Shown here in pieces: positions 1 through 9,924 of a DNA stretch of 64,000 nt. Every line of letters starts with the position of its first letter. Within the stretch, counting starts at the first letter, position 1. Position numbers and translations under genes: made by a program. Source of the stretch: Ignavibacteria bacterium (GTDB lineage: Bacteria; Bacteroidota; Ignavibacteria; Tepidaquicellales; Tepidaquicellaceae); the NCBI GenBank assembly GCA_041649015.1, contig JBAZNU010000003.1, positions 310,001 to 374,000 of the forward strand. The letters run 5' to 3'. Below the pieces are notes generated by a model. The model did no database searches, was not told the DNA's origin, and saw only the letters and a program-made list of their open reading frames with translations.

Positions 1-954
1 TCTTTCAAAAGCACCCGGGTCTGCGACCGATTTCTGGCTCATGCTTCCCTTCATCTGCTCAATTGAATCATATTCTTTTTCCGTCATCCATTGCTCAACT
101 TCTTTAAGTATCTCAGTCACTCTTTCAATCCCGTTCGCGAGCAGTTCTGATGTCATGCAGGTTATATCCGCACCAGCCATTACCATCTTTAATACATCTT
201 CGAAAGTATGTAAGCCTGTTGTTGCAGCAAGATTAGCTTTCACCTTGCCATAAAGAATCGCTATCCACCTTAAAGGAAGTCTCATCTCCCAGTTGCTGCT
301 GAGGTCAAGATTCGGAACTACTTCAAGGTTCTCTAAATCTATATCCGGCTGATAGAACCTGTTAAACAACACAAGCGCGTCCGCACCAGCTTTGTCAAGC
401 TTCACAGCCATATTCGACATCGATGAAAAATACGGACTTAATTTCATTGCTACAGGAATCTTTAATGACTTCTTAAGTTTGTTTAAGTCTCTTAAATAAA
501 TCTCCTCTATTATTGTGCCGTCTTTTTCGGGATTGGTAGCTAAGTAGTAAACATTCAACTCCAGTCCGTCTGCTCCAGCCTGCTCAATGAGTTTGCCGTA
601 CTTCATCCATCCGCCCGCCGAAATACCGTTTAGACTACCGATAACAGGAATATCCACGGCGCCCTTTAAATTACTGATGTGCTTTAAATATTGGTCAGGT
701 CCAAGATTAAACTCGCCCGCAGCAGGGAAGTAGTTTAGTGCTTCCGCAAAGCTCTCCGTTCCATAAGACATATAATGGTCAAGTTCATTTTCCTCATGCT
801 TTATCTGCTCTTCAAATAAAGAGTAAACGACAACTGCCGAAGTGCCCGCATCCTCAAGTTTTTTAACCATATCAACGGTCTTTGACAGCGGCGATGCTGA
901 AGCAACTATAGGATTCTTTAACTTCAGCCCCATGTATGTTGTTGATAAATCCAT
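1..954 (-). CDS. Dihydroorotate dehydrogenase-like flavoprotein (3' end outside window)
   Basis: The minus-strand frame opens with ATG at 954-952 and stays open for 318 codons to the window edge, so only the C-terminal tip is missing. The protein starts MDLSTTYMGLKLKNPIVASA, the usual opening of class 1 dihydroorotate dehydrogenase TIM barrels that bind FMN. A later stretch of the barrel (IPVAMKLSPYFS) also fits. Where true PyrD enzymes carry the N-x-S-C-P-N active-site segment, this protein reads LNVYYLATNP, so the catalytic Ser/Cys is absent and pyrimidine synthesis is doubtful. It lies 29 bp downstream of nifJ on the same strand and probably shares its transcript. A redox role tied to the ferredoxin oxidoreductase is inference only. 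Confidence 0.85.
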   Translation of the reverse strand, partial: MDLSTTYMGLKLKNPIVASASPLSKTVDMVKKLEDAGTSAVVVYSLFEEQIKHEENELDHYMSYGTESFAEALNYFPAAGEFNLGPDQYLKHISNLKGAVDIPVIGSLNGISAGGWMKYGKLIEQAGADGLELNVYYLATNPEKDGTIIEEIYLRDLNKLKKSLKIPVAMKLSPYFSSMSNMAVKLDKAGADALVLFNRFYQPDIDLENLEVVPNLDLSSNWEMRLPLRWIAILYGKVKANLAATTGLHTFEDVLKMVMAGADITCMTSELLANGIERVTEILKEVEQWMTEKEYDSIEQMKGSMSQKSVADPGAFER

Positions 955-983
955 TCTGTTATAATTTATGTTTTAAAATTTAA

Positions 984-3900
984 TTATTGTTTGTTGTCTG
1001 AATCTTTCGCCATTTTCTCATATATCTTCCATTTCTCGTCAACCGCCTGCTGTGCGAGTTTCATAAGGTCTGCTGCATGCTGGGGTTCTGATTTCGTAAG
1101 CATCTTGTATCTTGTTTCTTTATAAGCGTAATCTTCAAACTTAATCTTTGCCGCTCCGGAGTCAAGCTTTAATGGGTTCTTACCCTGTGCTGCATTTCTC
1201 GGGTCGTAACGGAACAGCGTCCAGTAAGATGAATCAACTGCTGCTTTCTGGCTCTCAAGTGCTTTCTGCATGTTTATTCCGTGAGCTATACAATGCGAGT
1301 ATGCAATAATTATCGAAGGTCCGTTGTATGACTCCGCTTCGAGGAATGCTCTCAGAGTTTGTGTATCGTTAGCACCCATCGCAACTTTTGCTACATAAAC
1401 ATGGCCGTAATTCATCGCCATCATGCCAAGGTCTTTCTTTGCTACAGGTTTGCCCGATGCCGCAAACTTTGCAACTGCACCAAGCATCGTTGCCTTCGAC
1501 ATCTGTCCGCCTGTGTTTGAATACACCTCTGTGTCAAGCACAAGGATGTTAACGTTCTTTCCCGATGCGAGTACGTGGTCAAGACCGCCGTAACCAATAT
1601 CGTAAGCCCATCCGTCACCTCCCATTATCCATACAGATTTCTTCACGAGATAATCTGCAACGGTCAATAAATCTGCCGCTTCCGGTGATTTTATCTTTTC
1701 AAGTTTTTCCTTTAATATTTTTACTCTTTCTCTCTGATCGTGAATACCCGCTTCATCAGTCTGGTCTGCATTAAGAATGTCATTTGCTAACTGCTCGCCA
1801 ATCTGTGACGCAAGTCTCTTCACCAGTTCTTTGCCGTATTCATTGTGTTTATCAATGGAGAGTCTCATGCCGAGTCCAAATTCCGCATTGTCTTCAAACA
1901 ATGAGTTCGACCATGCCGGTCCTCTTCCTTCGTTGTTTTTTGCCCATGGTGTTGTCGGCAGGTTGCCTCCGTATATTGAAGAACAGCCCGTTGCATTCGC
2001 AATTATCGACCTTTCGCCGAACAACTGTGATACAAGTTTTACGTATGGCGTCTCGCCGCATCCAGAGCATGCGCCCGAGAATTCAAACAGCGGCTGCAGG
2101 AACTGGCTGCCCTTTATAGTTGTAACGTTTGCCTTTGTTCTGTCAAATTCCGGTAAAGTTAAGAAGTAATCCCAGTTTGTTCTTTCCTGTTCGCGTAGCG
2201 GGAACTGAGGTACCATATTAAGTGCCTTAAGTTTAACTTCTTTCTTATTCTTTGCAGGACATATCTCTACGCAAAGTCCGCACCCTGTGCAATCTTCAAC
2301 CGCAACCTGAATCGAGTATGCCGTACCTTCTTCAAATTCTTTTCCTTTTGCTTTCATGTGCTTGAATGTCGGAGGAGCATTCATGAGTGCCTTCTCGCCA
2401 TAAGCTTTAATCCTTATCGATGCATGAGGACAGATAATAGCGCACTTTCCGCATTGAATACATATATCCGGATCCCATGCAGGTACTTCCAGAGCAATAT
2501 TCCTCTTTTCCCATTGTGCTGTTGCCGATGGGAACGTTCCGTCAACAGGCATCTGACTTACGGGTATATCGTCTCCAAGCCCTTCCATTATCCTTGCAAG
2601 AGTATTCTTCATGTATTCAGGTGCTTTATCAGAAACTGTCGGTGGTATTTCTACATTGCTTAACTTCATGGTTGAGATATCTATCTTATGAAGATTCTCA
2701 AGCGTCTTATCAACTGCGTTAAAGTTCTTCTTCACAATCTCATCACCCTTCATGCCGTAACTCTTCTTAATTGATTTCTTTATCTGTTCAATTGCTTCAT
2801 CTTTTTCCAGCACTCCCGATATTGCAAAGAAACAAGTTTGCATAATCGTGTTAACTCTTGAACCCATTCCTGTTTCTTTCGCAACGGAGTATCCGTCTAT
2901 CAAATAAAAGTTTAACTTCTTATCTTTAATTTGCTTAGTCACGCGTCTTGGAAGCTTTTCAAGAGTTTCGTTAATATCAAATGGACTGTTAAGGAGGAAT
3001 ACACCACCTTCTTTCAAGTCCTTAAGCATATCAAATTTTTCAAGGAGATTGAATTGATGGCAGGCTACAAAATCAGATTTCTGAATAAGATAAGTTGACT
3101 TAATAGGTTTCTTCCCAAACCTTAGGTGCGAAACTGTTGTAGAACCCGACTTCTTAGAGTCATACACAAAATAACCTTGTGCGTAGTTATCTGTTTCCTC
3201 ACCAATAATTTTAATTGAATTCTTGTTAGCGCCGACTGTTCCATCCGCACCCAATCCATAGAATAATCCACTGAACATTCCTTCTATTTCTATCGCAAAA
3301 TTCTTATCGTAATCAAGGCTCAGTTTTGTAACATCATCATTAATACCTACAGTAAAATGATTCTTTGGCTCATCCTTTTTCAGTTCATCAAACACAGATT
3401 TAATCATCGCAGGCGTAAACTCTTTCGATGAAAGTCCGTAACGTCCACCCACAACCTTTGGCATTTTATCAAACGGACAATTTTCGCTTAGTGAGGTTAT
3501 TACATCCTGATAAAGCGGCTCACCGATTGCACCCGGTTCTTTTGTTCTGTCGAGTACTGCTATCTTTTTAACTGTCTTTGGAAGTGATTCAGCGAAATGC
3601 TTTATTGAGAAAGGTCTGAAAAGTCTTACCTTAAGCAAGCCGACTTTCTCTCCCAACTTTCCGCTCAGGTAATCAACAGTTTCTTCTGCCGCTTCTGCAC
3701 CCGAACCCATCAGAATAATTATCCTTTCGGCATCCTTTGGACCATAGTAATCAAACAAGTTATACCTTCTGCCCGTTATCTCAAAAAACTTATCCATTGC
3801 TTTCTGAGTCAAACCGATACATTCGTTATAAAATTTATTTACAGTTTCTCTTCCCTGGAAATATACGTCGGGATTCTGAGCAGTACCTCTTATAAAAGGA

Positions 3901-4538
3901 TTATCAGGAGTCAACGCTCTTGCCCTGTGCATTTTAACATAGTTGTCATCAACCATAGCTTTCAAATCTTCTACAGTAAGCTGCTCAATCTTAACTACTT
4001 CATGCGAAGTCCTGAAACCATCAAAGAAATGAAGGAATGGAATCCTTGACTCCAGGGATGCTTTCTGAGATATCAAAGCAAAGTCCATAACTTCCTGAAC
4101 GTTATTCGAACAAATCATCGCAAACCCTGTCTGCCTTGTTGCCATAACGTCGCCGTGATCCCCAAATATTGATAATGCCTGCGCTGCTAATGAACGGGCT
4201 GTAACGTGAAACACCGTTGAAGTTAATTCACCGGCTATCTTATACATATTTGGAATCATCAGAAGTAAACCCTGTGATGCTGTGAATGTTGTTGTAAGTG
4301 AACCGCTTTGAAGCGCCCCGTGAACTGCACCTGAGGCTCCGCCTTCACTCTGCATTTCGTAAACTACCGGAATTGTTCCCCAGATATTTTTCTGACCGAC
4401 TGCCGACCATGCATCAGAAAATTCACCCATGGGGGAGGAAGGTGTAATTGGATAGATTGCTATTACTTCATTGGTCTGATGTGCTACATAAGCTGCGGCT
4501 TCATTTCCATCAATTGTAACTTTTTTCCTTGTGGACAT
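984..4538 (-). CDS. nifJ: Pyruvate:ferredoxin (flavodoxin) oxidoreductase
   Basis: This single-chain 1184-residue enzyme would convert pyruvate and CoA to acetyl-CoA and CO2, passing electrons to ferredoxin or flavodoxin in the cytoplasm. The N-terminal POR domain opens with GNEAAAYVAHQTNEVIAIYP. A ferredoxin domain around residues 685-760 has two 4Fe-4S motifs (CIQCGKCAIICP and CTGCGLCVEICP). The thiamine-diphosphate domain carries the third-cluster motif ACSGCGETPY near residue 823 and GDGWAYDIGYGG near 975. Length and domain order match the homodimeric NifJ family. The start is supported by AAGGAG at 4550-4555, 11 nt upstream of the ATG. The gene indicates anaerobic or microaerobic carbon metabolism. 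The dihydroorotate-dehydrogenase-like gene follows it. Confidence 0.97.
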   Translation of the reverse strand: MSTRKKVTIDGNEAAAYVAHQTNEVIAIYPITPSSPMGEFSDAWSAVGQKNIWGTIPVVYEMQSEGGASGAVHGALQSGSLTTTFTASQGLLLMIPNMYKIAGELTSTVFHVTARSLAAQALSIFGDHGDVMATRQTGFAMICSNNVQEVMDFALISQKASLESRIPFLHFFDGFRTSHEVVKIEQLTVEDLKAMVDDNYVKMHRARALTPDNPFIRGTAQNPDVYFQGRETVNKFYNECIGLTQKAMDKFFEITGRRYNLFDYYGPKDAERIIILMGSGAEAAEETVDYLSGKLGEKVGLLKVRLFRPFSIKHFAESLPKTVKKIAVLDRTKEPGAIGEPLYQDVITSLSENCPFDKMPKVVGGRYGLSSKEFTPAMIKSVFDELKKDEPKNHFTVGINDDVTKLSLDYDKNFAIEIEGMFSGLFYGLGADGTVGANKNSIKIIGEETDNYAQGYFVYDSKKSGSTTVSHLRFGKKPIKSTYLIQKSDFVACHQFNLLEKFDMLKDLKEGGVFLLNSPFDINETLEKLPRRVTKQIKDKKLNFYLIDGYSVAKETGMGSRVNTIMQTCFFAISGVLEKDEAIEQIKKSIKKSYGMKGDEIVKKNFNAVDKTLENLHKIDISTMKLSNVEIPPTVSDKAPEYMKNTLARIMEGLGDDIPVSQMPVDGTFPSATAQWEKRNIALEVPAWDPDICIQCGKCAIICPHASIRIKAYGEKALMNAPPTFKHMKAKGKEFEEGTAYSIQVAVEDCTGCGLCVEICPAKNKKEVKLKALNMVPQFPLREQERTNWDYFLTLPEFDRTKANVTTIKGSQFLQPLFEFSGACSGCGETPYVKLVSQLFGERSIIANATGCSSIYGGNLPTTPWAKNNEGRGPAWSNSLFEDNAEFGLGMRLSIDKHNEYGKELVKRLASQIGEQLANDILNADQTDEAGIHDQRERVKILKEKLEKIKSPEAADLLTVADYLVKKSVWIMGGDGWAYDIGYGGLDHVLASGKNVNILVLDTEVYSNTGGQMSKATMLGAVAKFAASGKPVAKKDLGMMAMNYGHVYVAKVAMGANDTQTLRAFLEAESYNGPSIIIAYSHCIAHGINMQKALESQKAAVDSSYWTLFRYDPRNAAQGKNPLKLDSGAAKIKFEDYAYKETRYKMLTKSEPQHAADLMKLAQQAVDEKWKIYEKMAKDSDNKQ

Positions 4539-4835
4539 TTTAATGTGGACTCCTTATAATTAATTAAACGTAAATTGTTTTTCTGTATGCTATAATATTG
4601 CTTATATGTATTTGAGGTATCGTATCAATTATAATAGTTTATAGATAACGGGGAACATCAATATTGAAGTCATCTCATTTGCATCCATAAATTTAACAAT
4701 TTTCTTCTATCAATAATATATATAAATTTAGTAGTTTTTATTTTTAGAAATATCTTACCAAAGCAAATGAAAATAAAAGTTTAAAACACAATATTCGGGA
4801 AATATTCGCCCTCTTCTTGCTTGAGATAGCGATTA

Positions 4836-5675
4836 TTATACAATTGCGGATTGGAAATCGGGGTTTTCTTTAGCTTTTTCAGATTTAATCTGCTTCTTTG
4901 TTTTAATACTCTTTATTCTTTCGTGTTCTTTTACGTCTGCCTCATGGAGTTCAAAACCCTTTAAGATAAAACCCTCAGCATTTTCGCATAGTACCGGAAC
5001 ATCGTTTTCGTAAAATACGATTGAAAAGAATACCATCGCCTTGCTGAATTCATCCAATACTTTTTTATAAGACTTTTCAAAAGGAAAAGAGAATGTATTA
5101 CCTTTTTCTTCAAACTTGAAAGCACTTTCAGATTTTTTAAGGATAATGAATTTGTGATTATCCTTAATTTTATTGGTTTTTTTCTCGAGAGGATAGGAAA
5201 GATGAATTAACAGGAAGAAATCACATTGAGGCTTAAAATCATCAAGCAGGCTTTTTTCCGCTCCAAATTCTAAATTAAATTTTGATGAATTAATGTCATA
5301 ATTTAATATCTTTATGTCATAAATATTTTCCGGAGTGAGCATTGCTTTTGTGCTCAGATAATTGTTTGAAGACAATTTGCGATTAACAGCGACAACCTTA
5401 TTGAAAGTGGAGCTTTCAATGTATTGATATTCTTTACTAAATTCTGAGACATAAACTTTCCAGACCTTCTTTAGTTTATTGATTTTGCAGACTGCCGACG
5501 CAAATTTTGAAACCACGCCCATTGAACTTAAAACGGCTTTTGCAGATTCGGTATCCGGCTTAGTTGATTTTTTGGGGGCGGCACCGACAAATTTCTTTGT
5601 TCCGCGCATTTTATAAACAAGAGAACCAATCTGCCCTTGTACATTACCTAAATGTGTATCCCTCACTTTTGCCAT
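4836..5675 (-). CDS. DUF6266-like protein of unknown function
   Basis: The 279-residue protein has no signal peptide or membrane segment. Its N-terminus (LGNVQGQIGSLVYKMRGTKK, then a PKKSTKPDTESAKA stretch) resembles the G-x-x-x-G-K-x-G / P-x-x-x-x-x-P-x-T pattern I associate with the DUF6266 family of Bacteroidota. The match is from memory and not confirmed by a search. The middle is predicted to be mostly beta strand with hydrophobic runs such as CDFFLLIHLSYP. The last 35 residues are lysine- and glutamate-rich and probably helical. It stands alone between two long non-coding stretches with no clear functional partner. No function can be assigned. Confidence 0.7.
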   Translation of the reverse strand: MAKVRDTHLGNVQGQIGSLVYKMRGTKKFVGAAPKKSTKPDTESAKAVLSSMGVVSKFASAVCKINKLKKVWKVYVSEFSKEYQYIESSTFNKVVAVNRKLSSNNYLSTKAMLTPENIYDIKILNYDINSSKFNLEFGAEKSLLDDFKPQCDFFLLIHLSYPLEKKTNKIKDNHKFIILKKSESAFKFEEKGNTFSFPFEKSYKKVLDEFSKAMVFFSIVFYENDVPVLCENAEGFILKGFELHEADVKEHERIKSIKTKKQIKSEKAKENPDFQSAIV

Positions 5676-6121
5676 GTATAAAACTAAACAAAAAGTACAA
5701 AAAATGAAATGTTAAAATATGATTTTTAAAGTATAATAATAGCGGGTGTACAGCGAAGTTTAAGGCAGGCTATATGCAAGGTTTAGAGCACAAGTAAAAG
5801 ATAAATAGAGGATAAGTAGTAAATAAGTAGAATTTGAGTAAAGAAACAGTAGAAAAGTAGTAAATAATTAATAAATAACTAATAAATAATCGTTATTAAT
5901 TTATTGTTTATACAAGCATTAATGTCAATTAACCTATTCATAAACATAATATTGATCCTTATATATTTCACTGTTTTCGAGGTTTTATTAGAACAACAAA
6001 CTAATTTGTTCTGCTAAAAGGCAAATCAAATTTACAAAATAAAATAGATAATTTACATAAAAAAGTCAAGTCAAAAATGCAAAAAATAAATGTTTTTTTC
6101 ACATTTCACAGAAAGAAAATT
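5676..6121. repeat. 446-bp non-coding stretch with degenerate AT-rich short repeats
   Basis: No gene is seen here. Around 5800-5890 the plus strand carries many imperfect copies of a short unit such as AAGTAGTAAATA and TAATAAATAA (for example at 5815-5835, 5855-5870 and 5868-5888), giving a low-complexity tract. It lies downstream of the convergently reading side of the T9SS cargo gene and upstream of the DUF6266-like gene's start. No stable hairpin terminator or tRNA was recognised. Confidence 0.5.
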
Positions 6122-7045
6122 TTATTTTAAAATCACGGCTCTTTTTACATCCCTGAACTCTGTTGTTTCAATTAAGTAAAAATAAACTCCGGAAGCAAGT
6201 ACTCCGGAATTCCAGTTCAACTCATATACCCCTGCTTTTAGATTATTATTTACGATCTCACTTACCTCCTTTCCAGAAACATCATAAACTCTAAGCCTCA
6301 CAATTCCATCCTTAGGTATCTGAAACTTTATTTTTGTCTGAGCATTAAAAGGATTCGGATAGTTATTAAAAAGCTTGAACTCAGATGGAATCTCATTCGA
6401 AATATTTATAATTCCAACCGGTCCTACTGTAAAATTAAACACAGTTGACCACGGACTTTCACCCATAGCATTATAAGCCTTTAATCTCCAGTAATATTTT
6501 ACATCGTGCCCGAGTACACCCTGCCTTATAACAAATGGGGTGTTTGCTAAAGTTGTGTCGTAAGTTACAGTTCCAAAACCGATATCCGTAGAAAGTTGAA
6601 TCCTGTAACTGACGGCATAGAAATTACTGTCCCAGAGGAAATACGGTGTAATCGGCTGATTCAGTGAGTTATTAAGCGGCAGTAAAGGTGTCGGTGCAAC
6701 AGGAATATTCAGAAAAACAAGGAAAGCTGAATCCTTTGAGAACAAATTAGAAAACTGGTCTGCAACAGTGCATTTATGGTAACCCGTTGAAGCTTTTCCG
6801 TCAATAATAATGTTTCCGGATAAAGTTGTATCATTGATTATTACAACACTATTAGTGTTTATTCCGATACTATCAAAAAATATTTCAAAATAAGGTGACA
6901 GTGTCCATTCTGTTCCCGTTCCATATACTCTGATAGGAAAGGTTTTTCCCTGTTTTCCAGTATCCGGAACAACTCTTGAAAGCACCTGGGAAAATAGTAA
7001 TCCGGTATTTAATAAAATTAAAATTAAAAATAATAGCTTCTTCAT
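6122..7045 (-). CDS. Exported FN3-like protein with T9SS type A sorting domain
   Basis: The 307-residue protein begins with a signal peptide (MKKLLFLILILLNTGLLFSQ). Residues about 24-113 look like an IPT/TIG-type beta domain, and residues about 115-208 like a fibronectin type III domain (YYWRLKAYNAMGESPWS). The last 85 or so residues form a classic T9SS C-terminal sorting domain: NNYPNPFNAQTKIKFQIP, then LRVYDVSGKEV, then SGVYFYLIET, ending in VILK. It should cross the inner membrane by Sec, cross the outer membrane by T9SS, and be released or anchored on the cell surface. It starts 3 bp after the stop of the O-antigen-ligase-like gene and is co-directional with it, next to the glycan and PorU-like cluster. 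Confidence 0.88.
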   Translation of the reverse strand: MKKLLFLILILLNTGLLFSQVLSRVVPDTGKQGKTFPIRVYGTGTEWTLSPYFEIFFDSIGINTNSVVIINDTTLSGNIIIDGKASTGYHKCTVADQFSNLFSKDSAFLVFLNIPVAPTPLLPLNNSLNQPITPYFLWDSNFYAVSYRIQLSTDIGFGTVTYDTTLANTPFVIRQGVLGHDVKYYWRLKAYNAMGESPWSTVFNFTVGPVGIINISNEIPSEFKLFNNYPNPFNAQTKIKFQIPKDGIVRLRVYDVSGKEVSEIVNNNLKAGVYELNWNSGVLASGVYFYLIETTEFRDVKRAVILK

Positions 7046-7048
7046 TTC

Positions 7049-8617
7049 TCAATATTGATTATTAGATTTAAGATAATCCTTAATTTTTAAAAAAACACTA
7101 TAATTCTTAATATCTTTTGTATTCAATTCTTTGTTTTCAAGTTCTTTCAACAAATTAAAAGCATCATCTTTTCTTCCTTCGTTTGTGTATAAAGAAAGCA
7201 GATTTATTTGCGGTTCAATATAATCCGGAAACAAACTTCTTATTTCAAGATATTGCTCTTCTGCTTTCTTTGTATTACCCAGCATATAAAACGCTCCTGC
7301 TTCGTTGTTCATGATTACAGGATAGTACTTCATTAATTCTCGTGAATTCTTGAAACTTTCGAGAGCCTTTTCATAATACCCAAGTTCGAAATATCCAACT
7401 CCTCTGTAAAAATCGACAGGCATCTTATTCATATCTATCTTATAATATGTATCTGAAACCTCGTTCAATTTCTCAAGCATGCGAGTATACTGTCCATTTG
7501 CTTTCAATTGCATGGCTTCAAGATAAGTTTTCTCATTAGTGTATTTATTAATTCCAAACCAAACACCTAATATAAAAAGAGCGAGACCAATAATTATCGA
7601 ATATCTCAGAACTGAGAAATTTTTCTTTAATCTATTGTAAAGGTCCGAGTAACCGACGGCTAAAGAAATAATAAAAAGAGAAAAGGCCCAAACATTTTCG
7701 GAGGGAAATGAAAAGAACATAGCTATGGTAATCCCTACAGCCATAAGTAAAAATGGCATGATAAGTATTTCTTTCTTGACGTTTTTAAATAGAAGATAGA
7801 TCCCTGTGAAAATAAAGCCGGTAAAAATTACTAATCCAAAAATACCATACTCAGCCAGTATTTCAAGGTATTCATTATGCGGATTCACCGCAGAGTTCAT
7901 TCCGATGGTTGCATCAGTGTAAGAATGTTCGTCATATTTCGGGTATAATCCTTGCCAGTTTCCATGACCAATCCCTGTAAGCGGGTTCTCCTTAAACATT
8001 TTTAACGATGCGTTCCAAAAGCTTATTCTTGATTTACTTGTATAATAATCTTCATCAATCATACTTAAGAAAGTATCTTTAAGTCCACTTCTTTCCTGTT
8101 CGTTATTATGCGGGACTACCCAATAAATAATACCAGAAAAACATATTGCTATTATTAATGAAAGAAAAAGTCTTTTGTAATTTACCTCCCGCTTATGAGA
8201 TGAGAAAATGAAATACATAAATAACATAAGGATTATAATAAATGCAATCCAGCTTGTTCTTGTTTTTAAATACATCAGTAAAAAAGTCTGCAGTGTAATT
8301 ACACAAATACTTAGAATTGTATATTTAATTTTCAAATTTTCATTTTTACAGCTTATCATTGAAAAAACGAGAGAAAAACTTATTAATGAAAGCATTATCT
8401 CAGATGATACTACCCTATCAAAAACCAACCGAATTCTTTCATGCTGAATATCTGATTGGTTTTCAATAAAAATATAAACCACAAAAACCAACGTAATTAT
8501 AAATGAAGCAAGTAATATGGCTTTAAATAAAAAATATAATCTGTTATTATTGAAGGATAAATAATGCAGCGTTATAAAAAAAATGCCTATATATATACAA
8601 TATAGAAATATGTCCAT
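7049..8617 (-). CDS. O-antigen ligase/polymerase family membrane protein with C-terminal TPRs
   Basis: The 522-residue protein has about ten or more hydrophobic segments in its first 380 residues. The Wzy/WaaL-type signature NPHNEYLEILAEYGIFGLVI is present near residue 245, in the large extracytoplasmic loop preceded by GIGHGNWQGLYP. Residues about 385-520 form tetratricopeptide-like helices (YFELGYYEKALESFKNS, then MLGNTKKAEEQYLEI). This architecture is common for Bacteroidota O-antigen ligases and polymerases. The protein would join or polymerise undecaprenyl-linked glycan on the periplasmic face of the inner membrane. It is divergent from the flippase gene across 70 bp, so the two directions may share a regulatory region. 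Ligase versus polymerase cannot be decided from sequence. Confidence 0.85.
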   Translation of the reverse strand: MDIFLYCIYIGIFFITLHYLSFNNNRLYFLFKAILLASFIITLVFVVYIFIENQSDIQHERIRLVFDRVVSSEIMLSLISFSLVFSMISCKNENLKIKYTILSICVITLQTFLLMYLKTRTSWIAFIIILMLFMYFIFSSHKREVNYKRLFLSLIIAICFSGIIYWVVPHNNEQERSGLKDTFLSMIDEDYYTSKSRISFWNASLKMFKENPLTGIGHGNWQGLYPKYDEHSYTDATIGMNSAVNPHNEYLEILAEYGIFGLVIFTGFIFTGIYLLFKNVKKEILIMPFLLMAVGITIAMFFSFPSENVWAFSLFIISLAVGYSDLYNRLKKNFSVLRYSIIIGLALFILGVWFGINKYTNEKTYLEAMQLKANGQYTRMLEKLNEVSDTYYKIDMNKMPVDFYRGVGYFELGYYEKALESFKNSRELMKYYPVIMNNEAGAFYMLGNTKKAEEQYLEIRSLFPDYIEPQINLLSLYTNEGRKDDAFNLLKELENKELNTKDIKNYSVFLKIKDYLKSNNQY

Positions 8618-8687
8618 TGGATCAGTTACAAATATTGTTCAAATATACATATTTTATGAGTGAAAAGAATTGAATTTATAAACTGAC

Positions 8688-9923
8688 ATGAATTATACTG
8701 GTTCAATAAAAATATTTAAAGAGAACAGTCATATTTTATACACTCAGATTGTTGATAAGATTTATTATTTTGTCTTCTGGACACTCTTAGCCAGATCTTT
8801 ATTACCCGATTTATACGGAAGTATTATTATTGTTTTTACATCTGCAAATCTTATGGTAACTTTATTCGGTTTTGGATTACCTATACATATCCAAAGAGAA
8901 GCTGCGCTGAATCCCCAAAAGGGAAATGAAGGTTTAACATCTATTTTCTCTGTAAACCTGCTGTTATTAATCCCATTTTCTATTATATCCGTAATAATTT
9001 TCATGGTAGTTTATCCGTCGTCGAGTATTGAATCCAAATTACTTTTACTGGTTCTTTTTGCATTCATATCAAACGAATTGCTTCTAACCGGAATTTTAAA
9101 AGGACAGCAAAAATACTCGACTATATTTTCTATAACCGCGGTTCTCAGAATAATAACAATTGTGGTATTCTTTATAGTATACATGTTCTGGAATAACAGT
9201 TTTGGAATTATATACACATTCCTTGCGGGTAATTTTTTATTCATTATTATCTTATCGTTTGCTTCGGGTCAGTTTCCCGGGGGGCTTAAGTTTTCCAATA
9301 TCAGGTTTGGTAATTTCACAAAACTAATTATAGTTGTCTTTCCTCTCTGGCTTGCAACTGTTTTTAATTTCCTTTATGACAGGATAGATGTATTTTTGAT
9401 TTCAAAGCTTGTAAGCCTGGAACAGCTATCCTTTTACAGCATAGCGTATGGTGTGATGAAATCCTCAACTATAGCGTTTAGTTTTATGCTTGTGGGAGGT
9501 CTTACAAAAGCAACATCATATTCAGGGGATAAAATTGAAATGCGGAATTTTATTGTTAAATATTCAAAATTGTTTCTTGTTATTAGTTCGTTGATTTTAA
9601 TCATGCTGTTAGTATTTGCTGATATATTGCTTGTATTTCTTTATACTGATAAATACTCTGAATCCGCATTAATACTCAGGGTTCTTGCTTTTGCAATTAT
9701 TCCTCTATCTCTTAACAACCTAACCGGAACAGCTTTAAACGGAGCGGGAATGTATAAAGAAAACCTCTATATAACTATAATTGGATTCTTGTTTAATCTA
9801 ACAGCAAATTTATTCGTCATACCAGTTTCTGGTATTATTGGGGCGGCTTTTGTTACGATAGTGACCGAGATTATTATATTAACAGGAGATTTTGCAATTA
9901 TTAAATATAAAGGACTGGCATAA
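8688..9923 (+). CDS. Wzx-type polysaccharide flippase
   Basis: The 411-residue protein has about twelve predicted transmembrane helices and is of the MATE/MOP oligosaccharide flippase type. The N-terminal pattern (FVFWTLLARSLLPDLYGSII) and the mid-region (FPLWLATVFNFLYDRIDVFLI) are typical of Wzx proteins, which move undecaprenyl-linked oligosaccharide across the inner membrane. It is the first gene of a plus-strand run in which genes overlap or lie within a few bases up to 17121. The downstream methyltransferase starts 1 bp after its stop. It is slightly shorter than many Wzx proteins (about 420-500 residues) but shows no sign of damage. Confidence 0.88.
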   Translation: MNYTGSIKIFKENSHILYTQIVDKIYYFVFWTLLARSLLPDLYGSIIIVFTSANLMVTLFGFGLPIHIQREAALNPQKGNEGLTSIFSVNLLLLIPFSIISVIIFMVVYPSSSIESKLLLLVLFAFISNELLLTGILKGQQKYSTIFSITAVLRIITIVVFFIVYMFWNNSFGIIYTFLAGNFLFIIILSFASGQFPGGLKFSNIRFGNFTKLIIVVFPLWLATVFNFLYDRIDVFLISKLVSLEQLSFYSIAYGVMKSSTIAFSFMLVGGLTKATSYSGDKIEMRNFIVKYSKLFLVISSLILIMLLVFADILLVFLYTDKYSESALILRVLAFAIIPLSLNNLTGTALNGAGMYKENLYITIIGFLFNLTANLFVIPVSGIIGAAFVTIVTEIIILTGDFAIIKYKGLA

Positions 9924-9924
9924 A

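Noticed and set aside
1777..2169. Long plus-strand open frames inside nifJ
   Set aside because: They lie antisense to a strongly conserved enzyme and have no recognisable protein features.
5800..5890. Repeated AAGTAGTAAAT-like units considered as a CRISPR array
   Set aside because: The units are degenerate, irregularly spaced and not separated by unique spacers; no cas genes are present.
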